Of a stretch of DNA of 18,080 nt, positions 1 to 8,243 are shown one piece after another. Source of the stretch: D2472 sp964444385 (GTDB taxonomy: Bacteria; Pseudomonadota; Gammaproteobacteria; Magnimaribacterales; D2472). Positions within the stretch are counted from its first letter, which is position 1; each line of letters starts with the position of its first letter. The stretch spans positions 1 through 18,080 of the forward strand of contig CAYUHD010000027.1 in NCBI GenBank assembly GCA_964444385.1, given 5' to 3'. The notes beneath the pieces were generated by a model. It was given only the letters and a program-made list of their open reading frames with translations, made no database searches and was not told where the DNA came from. The translations under genes were made by a program, and so were the position numbers.

Positions 1-33
1 GAAAATCTCATAGTTGAGCTTTATTCAAAATAA
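1..33 (+). CDS. rpsD: 30S ribosomal protein S4, C-terminal end (partial)
   Basis: The window opens in frame inside a gene whose last ten codons read ENLIVELYSK, followed by TAA at 31-33. This closely matches the conserved C-terminus of ribosomal protein S4 (E. coli ends in HLIVELYSK). S4 is a primary 16S rRNA-binding protein of the small subunit and in E. coli is the translational repressor of the alpha operon. Its place 22 bases before rpoA fits the standard order rpsM-rpsK-rpsD-rpoA-rplQ. Only the tail is visible, so identification rests on this short match plus context. Confidence 0.85.
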   Translation, partial: ENLIVELYSK

Positions 34-55
34 AACGTAAAAACGGAAGGAAATT

Positions 56-1021
56 ATGCAAACATCAGTAATAGATCTTTTAGTCCCAACTGACATTCAG
101 GTTGATGACTTAGACAACAATACATCGAAAATTACATTAGAACCATTAGAAAGAGGTTTTGGCCACACATTGGGTAACGCTTTAAGAAGAATACTTTTAT
201 CTTCTATGCCAGGGGCAGCTATAACTGATGTCACTATTGATGGCATTTCTCATGAGTACTCAACGCTTGAAGGTGTGAGAGAGGACGTCATTGATATATT
301 GTTAAATCTTAAGGATATGCCTATTAGCCTTATTGAGGGAACAAGTGCAGTAATTAAACTAGATGTTTCAGGTCCATGCGAGGTTACATCTAATTCTTTC
401 GAAGTCCCAGGTAACGTTGAGTTACCTGATTCGGAGCATCATGTTGCTTCATTGGTGGATAAAGTGAGCCTATCTTTAACAGCAACTGTTAAAAGTGGAA
501 GAGGTTATGAGCCTGCAGATCTAAGAAGCGAAGAAGAGGCTGTCGTAGGAGCTTTGAAAGTAGATGCTTCTTTTAGCCCAGTAAGAAGAGTGGCTTATAC
601 GGTTGAGAATGCAAGATTTGAAAAAAGAACTGATTTGGATAAATTAATAGTTGAATTAGAAACTGATGGAACACTTAATCCAAAGAAAGCTATAGAACAT
701 GCTGCAACAATTATGCAGCAACAGTTAGCTGCTTTTGTGGATTTAGACGCTATAGCAGAACAAGAGGCGAAGAAAGATCAGAATGACTTTGATCCATTCT
801 TGATGAGATCAATTGAAGAATTAGAGCTCACGGTTCGTTCTACTAATTGCTTAAAAGCTGAGAGCATTTTCTTAATTGGTGATCTGCTTCAAAGGACAGA
901 GTTTGATTTATTAAAAACTCCCAATTTAGGTAAAAAATCTTTAAATGAAATTAAGGATGTTCTTGCATCTAAAGGCTTTTCTCTTGGCACAATATTAGAG
1001 AATTGGCCACCAATGGGTTAA
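56..1021 (+). CDS. rpoA: DNA-directed RNA polymerase alpha subunit
   Basis: This is the alpha subunit of RNA polymerase, 321 residues (E. coli 329). The N-terminal domain (about 1-235) scaffolds beta and beta-prime assembly; it carries the block LEPLERGFGHTLGNALRRIL near residues 28-47 and the TLEGVREDV stretch. The C-terminal domain (about 250-321) carries LTVRSTNCLKAE, whose Arg corresponds to E. coli R265, the UP-element DNA contact, followed by LLKTPNLGKKSLNEIKDVL. An AAGGA Shine-Dalgarno at 47-51 supports the ATG at 56. It lies between rpsD and rplQ and is presumably cotranscribed in the alpha operon. Confidence 0.99.
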   Translation: MQTSVIDLLVPTDIQVDDLDNNTSKITLEPLERGFGHTLGNALRRILLSSMPGAAITDVTIDGISHEYSTLEGVREDVIDILLNLKDMPISLIEGTSAVIKLDVSGPCEVTSNSFEVPGNVELPDSEHHVASLVDKVSLSLTATVKSGRGYEPADLRSEEEAVVGALKVDASFSPVRRVAYTVENARFEKRTDLDKLIVELETDGTLNPKKAIEHAATIMQQQLAAFVDLDAIAEQEAKKDQNDFDPFLMRSIEELELTVRSTNCLKAESIFLIGDLLQRTEFDLLKTPNLGKKSLNEIKDVLASKGFSLGTILENWPPMG

Positions 1022-1025
1022 TAAA

Positions 1026-1439
1026 ATGAGACATAGAAAATCAGGTAGAAAATTAAACAGGAACTCTTCTCATCGCAAAGCTTTGATGAAGAATCTTGCT
1101 ATTGCATTTATTGAAAGAGAATTAATTAAAACAACACTCCCTAAGGCTAAAGAGTTACGATCTTTCATAGAGCCTTTAATTACAATGGCTAAAGATGATT
1201 CTGTTGCAAATAGAAGAAGGGCATTCAATACACTTAGACTTGATTCAGCTGTGAATAAACTTTTTACTGAAATAGCCGTGAAGTCGAAAGATAGACCTGG
1301 TGGCTATCTTAGAATCATCAAAGCTGGTTTTAGACCAGGAGATAAAGCTGACATGGCATATGTGGAATGGGTTGATAGGGAGATAGACGGTTCGCCTGAT
1401 ATATCGGAACCTGAGCTCAAAGAAGGCTCAGTAGTTTAG
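1026..1439 (+). CDS. rplQ: 50S ribosomal protein L17
   Basis: Ribosomal protein L17, 137 residues (E. coli 127). It opens with MRHRKSGRKLNRNSSHRKA, the family's diagnostic N-terminus, and contains RPGGYLRIIKAGFRPGDKADMAYVEWVD. The extra length is an acidic C-terminal tail. The ATG lies 4 bases after the rpoA stop and has no good Shine-Dalgarno, which suggests translational coupling to rpoA. The stop (1437-1439) overlaps the uvrA stop on the other strand, so there is no spacer for a terminator after the alpha operon. Confidence 0.98.
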   Translation: MRHRKSGRKLNRNSSHRKALMKNLAIAFIERELIKTTLPKAKELRSFIEPLITMAKDDSVANRRRAFNTLRLDSAVNKLFTEIAVKSKDRPGGYLRIIKAGFRPGDKADMAYVEWVDREIDGSPDISEPELKEGSVV

Positions 1440-4258
1440 TTTTTTAGAGCTTCTTTTAAATATTTTCCTGTATAAGATTTTTTAGACTGAGCAACTTTGC
1501 TTGGAGGCCCTTCAGCTATAATTAGCCCTCCGTCACCTCCTCCTTCTGGGCCAAGGTCAATTATCCAATCACTTGATTTAATGACATCTAAATTGTGTTC
1601 AATTACTACGACAGTATTTCCTTGATCTGATAATCTCTTTAGGACTCTTAGCAATAATTCAATATCATAGAAGTGGAGGCCTGTAGTGGGCTCATCTAAA
1701 GTAAATAGTGTCTTTCCAGTGCTTCTTTTTGAAAGCTCTTTAGCAAGCTTAATTCTTTGAGCTTCTCCTCCTGAGAGAGTGGTAGCAGACTGCCCAAGTG
1801 TTATGTAAGTTAAGCCCACATCATACAATGTCTGTAGCTTGTTTTTAATTGCAGGAATTGCCTGAAAGAATTCAATAGCTTCCTCAACTGTCATGCTTAG
1901 AACTTCTGCAATATTCTTGTCTTTGTATTTCACTTCAAGAGTTTGCTCGTTATATCTTTTACTACCACAAATATCACAGTTAACATAAATATCTGCTAAA
2001 AAATGCATTTCTACTTTTATCATCCCATCGCCCTGACATGCCTCACATCTTCCCCCCTTTACATTGAAGCTGAACCTTCCTGGCTTGTATCCTCTTGTTC
2101 TAGCTTCCTGAGATTGTGAGAATAGATCTCTTATATGTGAGAAGAGGCCTGTATAGGTTGCTGGATTAGATCTTGGAGTTCGTCCTATGGGAGCTTGATC
2201 TATCCCGATTACTTTATCTAAATGTTCCAGACCTTTAATTTGTTTACATTTGATTTCTTTGTTTAGATTTGCTTTATTAAGCAAAAAACTGCTCATAGGC
2301 ATCAAAGTTTGATTGATTAGTGATGATTTTCCAGAGCCAGAGACACCGGTGATGCAAGTAAAGACACCAATTGGAATTTTCACATTTATGTGTTGCAAAT
2401 TATTTTCATAAGCTTCAAGTATTTCAATAAATTTATCTGGTTTCTTAGTATTTTTAGGAAAATCGATCTTTCTTTCCCCAGACAAGTAGGCTGCAGTCAT
2501 AGATTTTTTACTTTTTAAGATATCTTTTAATTTTCCTTGAGCGCAAATCTCTCCACCATGTTTACCCGCACCTGGACCAATATCAATAATATGATCTGCA
2601 CTTCTAATAGCTTCTTCATCATGCTCTACAACTATTACTGTATTTCCTAGATCTTTCAGGTGATTAAGGGTTTTAATTAGCTTTTCGTTATCTCTTTGAT
2701 GAAGCCCGATTGATGGCTCATCGAGCACATAAGTTACGCCTACAAGACCAGATCCAATTTGACTAGCCAGTCTGATTCTCTGAGCCTCTCCTCCTGAAAG
2801 GGTGCCAGCACTCCTATCTAACGTTAAATAATTAAGTCCAACATCCTCAAGGAATGTAAGACGCTCTTTAATTTCTTTTAAAATCTTTTCAGCAATAATT
2901 GCCTTGGCACCATCAAGTTTAAGATTGTGAAAAAATGTTAAAGCATCAGAAATTTTATGATTTGTAATATTTTGAACCGGAGTTCCATTAACAAATATAT
3001 TCCTTGATTCTTTCTTTAGCCTTGATCCTTCACATGAATTACAGTGGCTATCTGAAAGCATCTTTGCAAGCTCATTTCTGATAAATTCTGAGTCCGTTTC
3101 CTTAAACCTTCTTTCGCTATTAGGAATAATTCCTTCAAAGCGATGTTGCCTTACTATTTTACTTCCACTCCTAAAGCTTTTAGAGAAGTTAATCTTATCC
3201 TTAGATCCCCAGAGAAGAATATTTTGTATTTCTTCTGAGTAAGATTCCCATGGAGTATCTAGATCAAACTTGTAGTGCTTAGCTAAACATTTTAATTGAT
3301 GGAAATAGAACCTATTCCTTCTATTCCATCCTTTGATAGCTCCTTTATTAATTGTTGCAGATACATCGGATATTAATTTTTTTTCATCAAAATACTGAAT
3401 CACCCCCAATCCATCACATTTTTCACATGCTCCAAAAGGATTGTTAAAGGAGAACATTCTTGGTTCTAACTCAGATACAGAATATCCACATTGAGAACAG
3501 GAAAAATTAGAAGAAAATAGCAGCGCTTCTGACTTATCATCGATTACCTCAATTTGAATTAGTCCATCAGATAGGTTGAGAGCAGTATCTATTGACTCAG
3601 AAAGTCTTGATCGATTGTCATCATCTTTTTCCAACTTCAATCTATCAACAATAGCTGAAATATTATGTTTTTTATTCTTATTTAAAGATGGAAATTCATC
3701 GAGCGGATATACCAGATCATTAATTTTAACCCGTACAAAGCCTTCGGTTTTTAAGTCTTCATATACCCCAAGATGCTCGCCTTTTTTGCCCCTAATAACC
3801 GGAGCCATAACCATGATTTTTTTATCATAACCAAGCGAATATATTTCATCACATATTTCACTGATTGTTTTTGCAGACAATTCTTCATTGTGATTTGGGC
3901 AAATTGGAATTCCAATTCGTGCATATAACAAGCGGAGATAATCATATATTTCTGTTACAGTGCCAACTGTTGATCTGGGGTTATGCGAAGTAGACTTTTG
4001 CTCAATAGATATTGCTGGAGAGAGCCCTTCAATCTGATCAACATCTGGTTTCTCCATCATTGATAAAAACTGTCTTGCGTATGCTGAAAGAGACTCAACA
4101 TATCGCCTTTGGCCTTCAGCGTAGATCGTATCAAATGCGAGAGAGGATTTTCCAGATCCGGATAGCCCAGTTATAACTATTAATTCTCCACGAGGAATTT
4201 CAATAGAGATATTCTTAAGATTATGTGTCCGGGCACCTTTTATAGAAATTTTTTCCAT
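1436..4258 (-). CDS. uvrA: Excinuclease ABC subunit A
   Basis: UvrA is the ATP-dependent damage-recognition subunit of UvrABC nucleotide excision repair. At 940 residues it equals the E. coli length. Two ABC ATPase modules are visible: Walker A GLSGSGKSS near residue 32 and GVSGSGKSS in the second half. Signature motifs LSGGEAQRIRLA and LSGGEAQRIKLA and Walker B motifs VLDEPSIGL and TLDEPTTGL follow. Zinc-binding CxxC pairs occur (CSQC/CEKC in the first module; CEAC/CDIC in the second). It is divergent from ssb, as in E. coli, and converges on rplQ with a 4-base overlap. A degenerate LexA-like site lies at 4266-4281. Confidence 0.99.
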   Translation of the reverse strand: MEKISIKGARTHNLKNISIEIPRGELIVITGLSGSGKSSLAFDTIYAEGQRRYVESLSAYARQFLSMMEKPDVDQIEGLSPAISIEQKSTSHNPRSTVGTVTEIYDYLRLLYARIGIPICPNHNEELSAKTISEICDEIYSLGYDKKIMVMAPVIRGKKGEHLGVYEDLKTEGFVRVKINDLVYPLDEFPSLNKNKKHNISAIVDRLKLEKDDDNRSRLSESIDTALNLSDGLIQIEVIDDKSEALLFSSNFSCSQCGYSVSELEPRMFSFNNPFGACEKCDGLGVIQYFDEKKLISDVSATINKGAIKGWNRRNRFYFHQLKCLAKHYKFDLDTPWESYSEEIQNILLWGSKDKINFSKSFRSGSKIVRQHRFEGIIPNSERRFKETDSEFIRNELAKMLSDSHCNSCEGSRLKKESRNIFVNGTPVQNITNHKISDALTFFHNLKLDGAKAIIAEKILKEIKERLTFLEDVGLNYLTLDRSAGTLSGGEAQRIRLASQIGSGLVGVTYVLDEPSIGLHQRDNEKLIKTLNHLKDLGNTVIVVEHDEEAIRSADHIIDIGPGAGKHGGEICAQGKLKDILKSKKSMTAAYLSGERKIDFPKNTKKPDKFIEILEAYENNLQHINVKIPIGVFTCITGVSGSGKSSLINQTLMPMSSFLLNKANLNKEIKCKQIKGLEHLDKVIGIDQAPIGRTPRSNPATYTGLFSHIRDLFSQSQEARTRGYKPGRFSFNVKGGRCEACQGDGMIKVEMHFLADIYVNCDICGSKRYNEQTLEVKYKDKNIAEVLSMTVEEAIEFFQAIPAIKNKLQTLYDVGLTYITLGQSATTLSGGEAQRIKLAKELSKRSTGKTLFTLDEPTTGLHFYDIELLLRVLKRLSDQGNTVVVIEHNLDVIKSSDWIIDLGPEGGGDGGLIIAEGPPSKVAQSKKSYTGKYLKEALKN

Positions 4259-4325
4259 TTATTTGCAGAATTTTTATCCAGCTGATTTGTTTCGAGTTAA
4301 ACTTAGATAATTATAAGAGGTAATT

Positions 4326-4763
4326 ATGGCTAGAGGAGTAAATAAAGTAATTTTGGTAGGTAATTTAGGTCAAAAACCTGAAATGCGATATACACAAACA
4401 AATACTGCAGTCGCTACACTTTCTATTGCAACTTCAGAATCTTGGAAAGATAAAGATTCAGGCGAGCAAAGAGAAAAAACAGAATGGCATAGAGTGGTCT
4501 TCTTTGGAAAATTAGCAGAAATCGCAGAGCAATATCTTGATAAGGGTTCTCAACTTTATGTTGAAGGGAAACTGCAAACCAGAAAATGGCAAGATAAAGA
4601 TGGAAATGATAGATACACTACAGAAATACTTGGCAATGAAATGAATATGCTTGGAGGCAAAAAATTTTCAGGAGATGGGGGAGCTTATGATCAATCTCAA
4701 CCAACTTCTCAACCAGACCAATCGCAAACATCTCAAATATCAGAGGATGATATACCTTTCTAG
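4326..4763 (+). CDS. ssb: Single-stranded DNA-binding protein
   Basis: SSB coats single-stranded DNA during replication, recombination and repair. At 145 residues it is shorter than E. coli SSB (178). The OB fold spans about 1-112 (MARGVNKVILVGNLGQKPEMRYT; ETEWHRVVFF-type core; YVEGKLQTRKWQDKDG). A short Gln/Ser-rich linker follows, then the acidic tip DDIPF that recruits partner proteins. The linker, rather than either functional end, has been shortened. A good Shine-Dalgarno (AGAGG at 4316-4320) precedes the ATG. It diverges from uvrA across 67 bases and leads a close-packed run with the three genes below it. Confidence 0.98.
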   Translation: MARGVNKVILVGNLGQKPEMRYTQTNTAVATLSIATSESWKDKDSGEQREKTEWHRVVFFGKLAEIAEQYLDKGSQLYVEGKLQTRKWQDKDGNDRYTTEILGNEMNMLGGKKFSGDGGAYDQSQPTSQPDQSQTSQISEDDIPF

Positions 4764-4769
4764 ATTTAA

Positions 4770-5627
4770 GTGGATTTCAAAACTATTATATTAGAGCGAC
4801 ATGAAAATCTTGCCGTTCTTTTTTTAAATAGACCAGAAAAATTAAACGCTTTTACATTTCTAATGATGGAAGAGTTAATAAGCGCTTTTGATTTAATAGA
4901 AGATGACGATGATCTAAAGGCAGTTATCATCTCTGGAAAAGGCCGAGGGTTTTGTGCGGGTGCTGATCTAAGCAGTGGTAAAGATACATTTAACCCTTCT
5001 TTTGATAAGTTTGCTGTGCAAGAGAATGATTTCAGAAGAGACTCAGGCGGCATTCTTACATTGAGAATGTACAAATTTTTAAAGCCAATTATTTTTGCCT
5101 GTAATGGTCCTGCAGTTGGCATCGGAGCGTCTATGCAACTTCCTGGAGATATTCGTATAGCATCTGAAGATGCGATGTTCGGATTTGTTTTTAATAACAG
5201 GGGGATTGTTCCTGATGCATGCAGCAGTTGGTTTCTTCCAAAAATTGTAGGAATCTCTAAAGCTTTGGATTTAACATTCTCTGGGCGAATAATAGAATCT
5301 CAGGAAGCTCTAGATATCTCATTAATTTCTAGTATTCACAAGCCAGAAAATTTAATAAAAGATGCTATAAGTATAGCTCAGGCACTTGTTGAGAAATCTG
5401 CGCCAATATCTATAGCTATAACTAGACAAATGCTCTGGAGATCTTTTGGGCAAACCGATCCTTATGATGCGCATGTGATTGAAAGTAAAGCTATTGATTC
5501 TAGGGGAGCTTCAGATGATGCAAAAGAGGGAGTTAATTCCTTTTTAGAGAAACGCCCAGCAATATTTAAAAATCTTATATCTTCAGACATGCCTGACTTT
5601 TTTCCGTGGTGGGATGATAGAGACTAA
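4770..5627 (+). CDS. Crotonase-superfamily (enoyl-CoA hydratase/isomerase-like) protein
   Basis: This 285-residue crotonase-fold protein presumably acts on an acyl-CoA thioester in the cytoplasm. The fold shows in RPEKLNAF (21-28), the first oxyanion-hole segment GKGRGFCAGADLSSG (56-70) and the second at NGPAVGIGAS (112-121). By motif alignment with rat mitochondrial hydratase, the position of Glu144 is Ser121 and that of Glu164 is Phe141. The segment RGIVPDACSSWFLPKIVG instead carries Asp149. It is therefore probably not a canonical hydratase; isomerase or another crotonase chemistry is possible and the substrate is unknown. The start is GTG, since the next in-frame ATG (codon 32) would remove conserved sequence. 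It lies 6 bases after ssb. Confidence 0.87.
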   Translation: MDFKTIILERHENLAVLFLNRPEKLNAFTFLMMEELISAFDLIEDDDDLKAVIISGKGRGFCAGADLSSGKDTFNPSFDKFAVQENDFRRDSGGILTLRMYKFLKPIIFACNGPAVGIGASMQLPGDIRIASEDAMFGFVFNNRGIVPDACSSWFLPKIVGISKALDLTFSGRIIESQEALDISLISSIHKPENLIKDAISIAQALVEKSAPISIAITRQMLWRSFGQTDPYDAHVIESKAIDSRGASDDAKEGVNSFLEKRPAIFKNLISSDMPDFFPWWDDRD

Positions 5628-5629
5628 AT

Positions 5630-6682
5630 GTGAGCGTTTGGACGCCAGACGAGGCAATTAGTTGGTATAACAAGCAAGGTTGGTTAATTGGTTGTAATTT
5701 TCTTCCAAGCTCATGCATTAATCAAATTGAGATGTTTCAAGATGGTACATTTAATCTTGAGGAGATTACTAAAGAGATTTCTTGGGCAAAAGATCTTGGG
5801 TTTAACACTTTAAGAGTTTATTTACATGATCTTTTATGGAAGGAGAAAGATCAATTCCTTATCCGCTTTAACCATTTCTTAGATTGCTGCAAGGCCTTTG
5901 AAATGAAGCCCATCATTGTGCTATTTGATGATTGCCATTACCCATTTCCTCAGCTAGGGCCACAGCCACTCCCAGTGAGAGGAATCCATAATTCCGGATG
6001 GAAGCAAAGTCCCGGTCATCAAATTGTCACTGAGATCTTTGAGTCAAATACTAAAAAACATCTAGAAAGATTACAAAGATTTACCCAACAGCTTCTGGAT
6101 TTATATAAGGAAGATGAGAGAATTTTAATGTGGGATCTATACAATGAACCAGGGCAGTTTGGCATAGGAGAGACATCATACACATTCCTTGAATATGTTT
6201 GGAATTGGGCTCATGAGATTAGACCCTCACAACCTTTAACTTCGTGTCTAGATGGCTCAATTGGAGATTCAATCATTTCTCTAAATGAGAGCAAATCTGA
6301 CATTATTACTTTTCATACATACGAGGCTGAAAAACTCCAACCGACCATCGAAAGATTAAGAAAAATTGGCAGGCCTTTAATGTGCACTGAATATATGGCG
6401 AGAGAATATGGCACTACTTTTGAATTTTGCCTTCCCATTTTCAAAGAACATAATATTGCTTGTTATAACTGGGGTTTGGTAGCTGGACGCAGTCAAACTA
6501 ATTTTAACTGGGAAACAATTTTATATTTAAATGAACGAAGGGACAAAGGTGAGCTAGTTAAGGAGGGCGAAAGCTTAATTGAACCAGAGCTATGGTTTCA
6601 CGATATTTTTCGTCAAGATGGGTCACCTTTTAACATCGAAGAAACAACTTTCATAAAAAAAATATTATCAAATGAGGAATGA
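5630..6682 (+). CDS. Cytoplasmic GH5-like (cellulase-family) glycoside hydrolase
   Basis: A 350-residue protein resembling clan GH-A TIM-barrel glycosidases. Visible marks are WYNKQGWLIGCNFLPSS (12-28), LGFNTLRVYLHD (56-67), the acid/base region WDLYNEP with Glu173, and a probable nucleophile Glu254 in CTEYMAR followed by CYNWGLVAG (278-286). Proteins of this type are often annotated as 1,4-beta-xylanase or cellulase-family glycosylhydrolase; the substrate cannot be read from sequence. No signal peptide is visible, so it is likely cytoplasmic and may act on short oligosaccharides or glycosides. The start is GTG at 5630; an overlapping ATG at 5628 is followed at once by TGA. It lies 2 bases after the crotonase gene and overlaps csaA by 4 bases. 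Confidence 0.85.
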   Translation: MSVWTPDEAISWYNKQGWLIGCNFLPSSCINQIEMFQDGTFNLEEITKEISWAKDLGFNTLRVYLHDLLWKEKDQFLIRFNHFLDCCKAFEMKPIIVLFDDCHYPFPQLGPQPLPVRGIHNSGWKQSPGHQIVTEIFESNTKKHLERLQRFTQQLLDLYKEDERILMWDLYNEPGQFGIGETSYTFLEYVWNWAHEIRPSQPLTSCLDGSIGDSIISLNESKSDIITFHTYEAEKLQPTIERLRKIGRPLMCTEYMAREYGTTFEFCLPIFKEHNIACYNWGLVAGRSQTNFNWETILYLNERRDKGELVKEGESLIEPELWFHDIFRQDGSPFNIEETTFIKKILSNEE

Positions 6683-7023
6683 CAATGAATGACTTAACTT
6701 GGAAAGAATTTGAGAGGGTAGATATCCGTGTTGGAACCATTTTATCGGCTGAGATATTTAAGGAGGCGATTAAACCTGCAATAAAAATGCAAATAGATTT
6801 TGGAGAAGAGATAGGCATTAAAAAATCCTCTGCACAAATTACAGATCATTATGATCCCGAGTCCTTAATTGGACTTCAAGTTGCTGCAGTGATCAATTTT
6901 CCAAAAAAGCAAATAGGACCATTTATGTCAGAATGTCTTGTTACAGGATTCATACAACCTGACGGAAGTATCATTTTAACAATCCCTCAAAAAGAGGTAG
7001 TAAATGGATCACGCTTAGCTTAA
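6679..7023 (+). CDS. csaA: CsaA-type tRNA-binding domain protein
   Basis: A 114-residue stand-alone tRNA-binding (EMAP/Trbp111-like OB fold) protein. Family features are FERVDIRVGTILSAEIF near the N-terminus, KSSAQITDHYDPESLIGLQVAAVINFPKKQIGPFMSECLVTGF in the centre (in pieces), and a hydrophobic C-terminal dimer segment ending PQKEVVNGSRLA. Length and pattern match CsaA (B. subtilis about 110 residues), described as a tRNA-binding and chaperone-like protein. The ATGA overlap with the upstream hydrolase gene indicates coupled translation; a second ATG at 6685 is an alternative start. It converges on fabB with 14 bases between stops. Confidence 0.9.
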   Translation: MTMNDLTWKEFERVDIRVGTILSAEIFKEAIKPAIKMQIDFGEEIGIKKSSAQITDHYDPESLIGLQVAAVINFPKKQIGPFMSECLVTGFIQPDGSIILTIPQKEVVNGSRLA

Positions 7024-7037
7024 ATATAAATTTTTAG

Positions 7038-8243
7038 CTAGTTACTAAAAATGAGACTTGCATTAGTTCCGCCAAAGCCAAATGAGTTACTCATCACGGC
7101 ATTTATATTTTGTTCACTCATTGATTGAGAAATTTTGAGCCCTTCAGCTTCTTCAACTAATGTATCTATATTGATAGAAGGTGCAATAAAGCTATTTTGC
7201 ATCATTAAAATAGAGTAAATAGCTTCTTGAGCACCAGTTGCACCCAGTGAATGGCCTGTCATTGATTTTGTAGATCCAATAACAGGTGCATTATTTCCAA
7301 AAACTTCTTTTATTGCTACTAATTCTGCAAGATCTCCAACTGGTGTACTGGTCCCATGCGCATTAATATAATCAACATCAGATCCATAGGCTTCAATTGC
7401 TTCACTCATACAACGAATAGCCCCTTCACCGGAGGGGGACACCATGTCATAGCCATCAGAATTTGCGCAATAACCTTCCAATCTTGCAATAATGGGAGCA
7501 TTCCTTTTAATTGCATGCTCCTCTTCTTCAAGGATGAGCATTCCAGAACCTCCAGCAATGACAAAGCCATCCCTATTGATATCAAAAGGTCTTGAGGCTT
7601 TTTCAGGAGCGTCGTTATATTGCGAGGAGAGGGCTCCCATTGCATCAAACAGGGATGATGAGGTCCAATGCTCTTGTTCAGCTCCGCCTGCGATAATAAT
7701 ATCTTGTTTGCCTAATTGAATGAGCTCTGCTGCATGACCCACACAATGAGCACTTGTTGAGCAAGCAGATGAAATGGAATAATTCACCCCTTTAATCTTG
7801 AGGGTAGTCCCTAGAATTGCTGAAACAGTACTACCCATTGTTTTTGTAACCGCATAAGGTCCAATTCTCTTTGGTCCTCTATCTCTTGCAATATCTGATG
7901 CTTCTATTTGAGCTGCAGGAGATGCTCCACCTGATCCTGCCACTATGCCAATTCGTTTAGTGTCTATCTCCTCAAGATTTATCGATGCATTGGCTATGGC
8001 TTCCTGAGCAGCAATATATCCAAATCCTGAGGCCTCGCTCATAAAGCGAAGAATCTTTCTGTCTATCAATTCAGATAAATTAATGTCAATTGATCCAGAG
8101 ACATGGCTTCTAAACCCCATATCTTTATAGGTTAAATTTTTAGATATACCAGATGTTCCTTGCTTAAGATTACTTAATACTTCTTGAAGACCTGTGCCTA
8201 TACACGAGACTATACCCATGCCAGTTACAACTACATTTTTCAT
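7038..8243 (-). CDS. fabB: 3-oxoacyl-ACP synthase I
   Basis: FabB is the condensing enzyme that elongates acyl-ACP and, with FabA, drives unsaturated fatty acid synthesis. It is 401 residues (E. coli 406). The catalytic Cys161 lies in SSACSTSAHCVG, His296 in NAHGTSTPVGD, Lys326 in GSTKSMTG and His331 in GHSLGATGAQE; the C-terminus has NSFGFGGTNASL. The FabB subtype rather than FabF is supported by the preceding fabA and by motif detail. Its ATG shares one base with the fabA stop, indicating translational coupling. Confidence 0.97.
   Translation of the reverse strand: MKNVVVTGMGIVSCIGTGLQEVLSNLKQGTSGISKNLTYKDMGFRSHVSGSIDINLSELIDRKILRFMSEASGFGYIAAQEAIANASINLEEIDTKRIGIVAGSGGASPAAQIEASDIARDRGPKRIGPYAVTKTMGSTVSAILGTTLKIKGVNYSISSACSTSAHCVGHAAELIQLGKQDIIIAGGAEQEHWTSSSLFDAMGALSSQYNDAPEKASRPFDINRDGFVIAGGSGMLILEEEEHAIKRNAPIIARLEGYCANSDGYDMVSPSGEGAIRCMSEAIEAYGSDVDYINAHGTSTPVGDLAELVAIKEVFGNNAPVIGSTKSMTGHSLGATGAQEAIYSILMMQNSFIAPSINIDTLVEEAEGLKISQSMSEQNINAVMSNSFGFGGTNASLIFSN

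Noticed and set aside
4766..5122. A 118-codon open frame antisense to the crotonase gene
   Set aside because: It lies wholly opposite a well-supported gene, resembles no family and reflects codon bias of the sense strand.
7031..7051. Inverted repeat TTTTTAG / CTAAAAA between csaA and fabB as a bidirectional terminator
   Set aside because: The 7-bp stem is almost entirely A-T and has no separate U tract; too weak to call with confidence.
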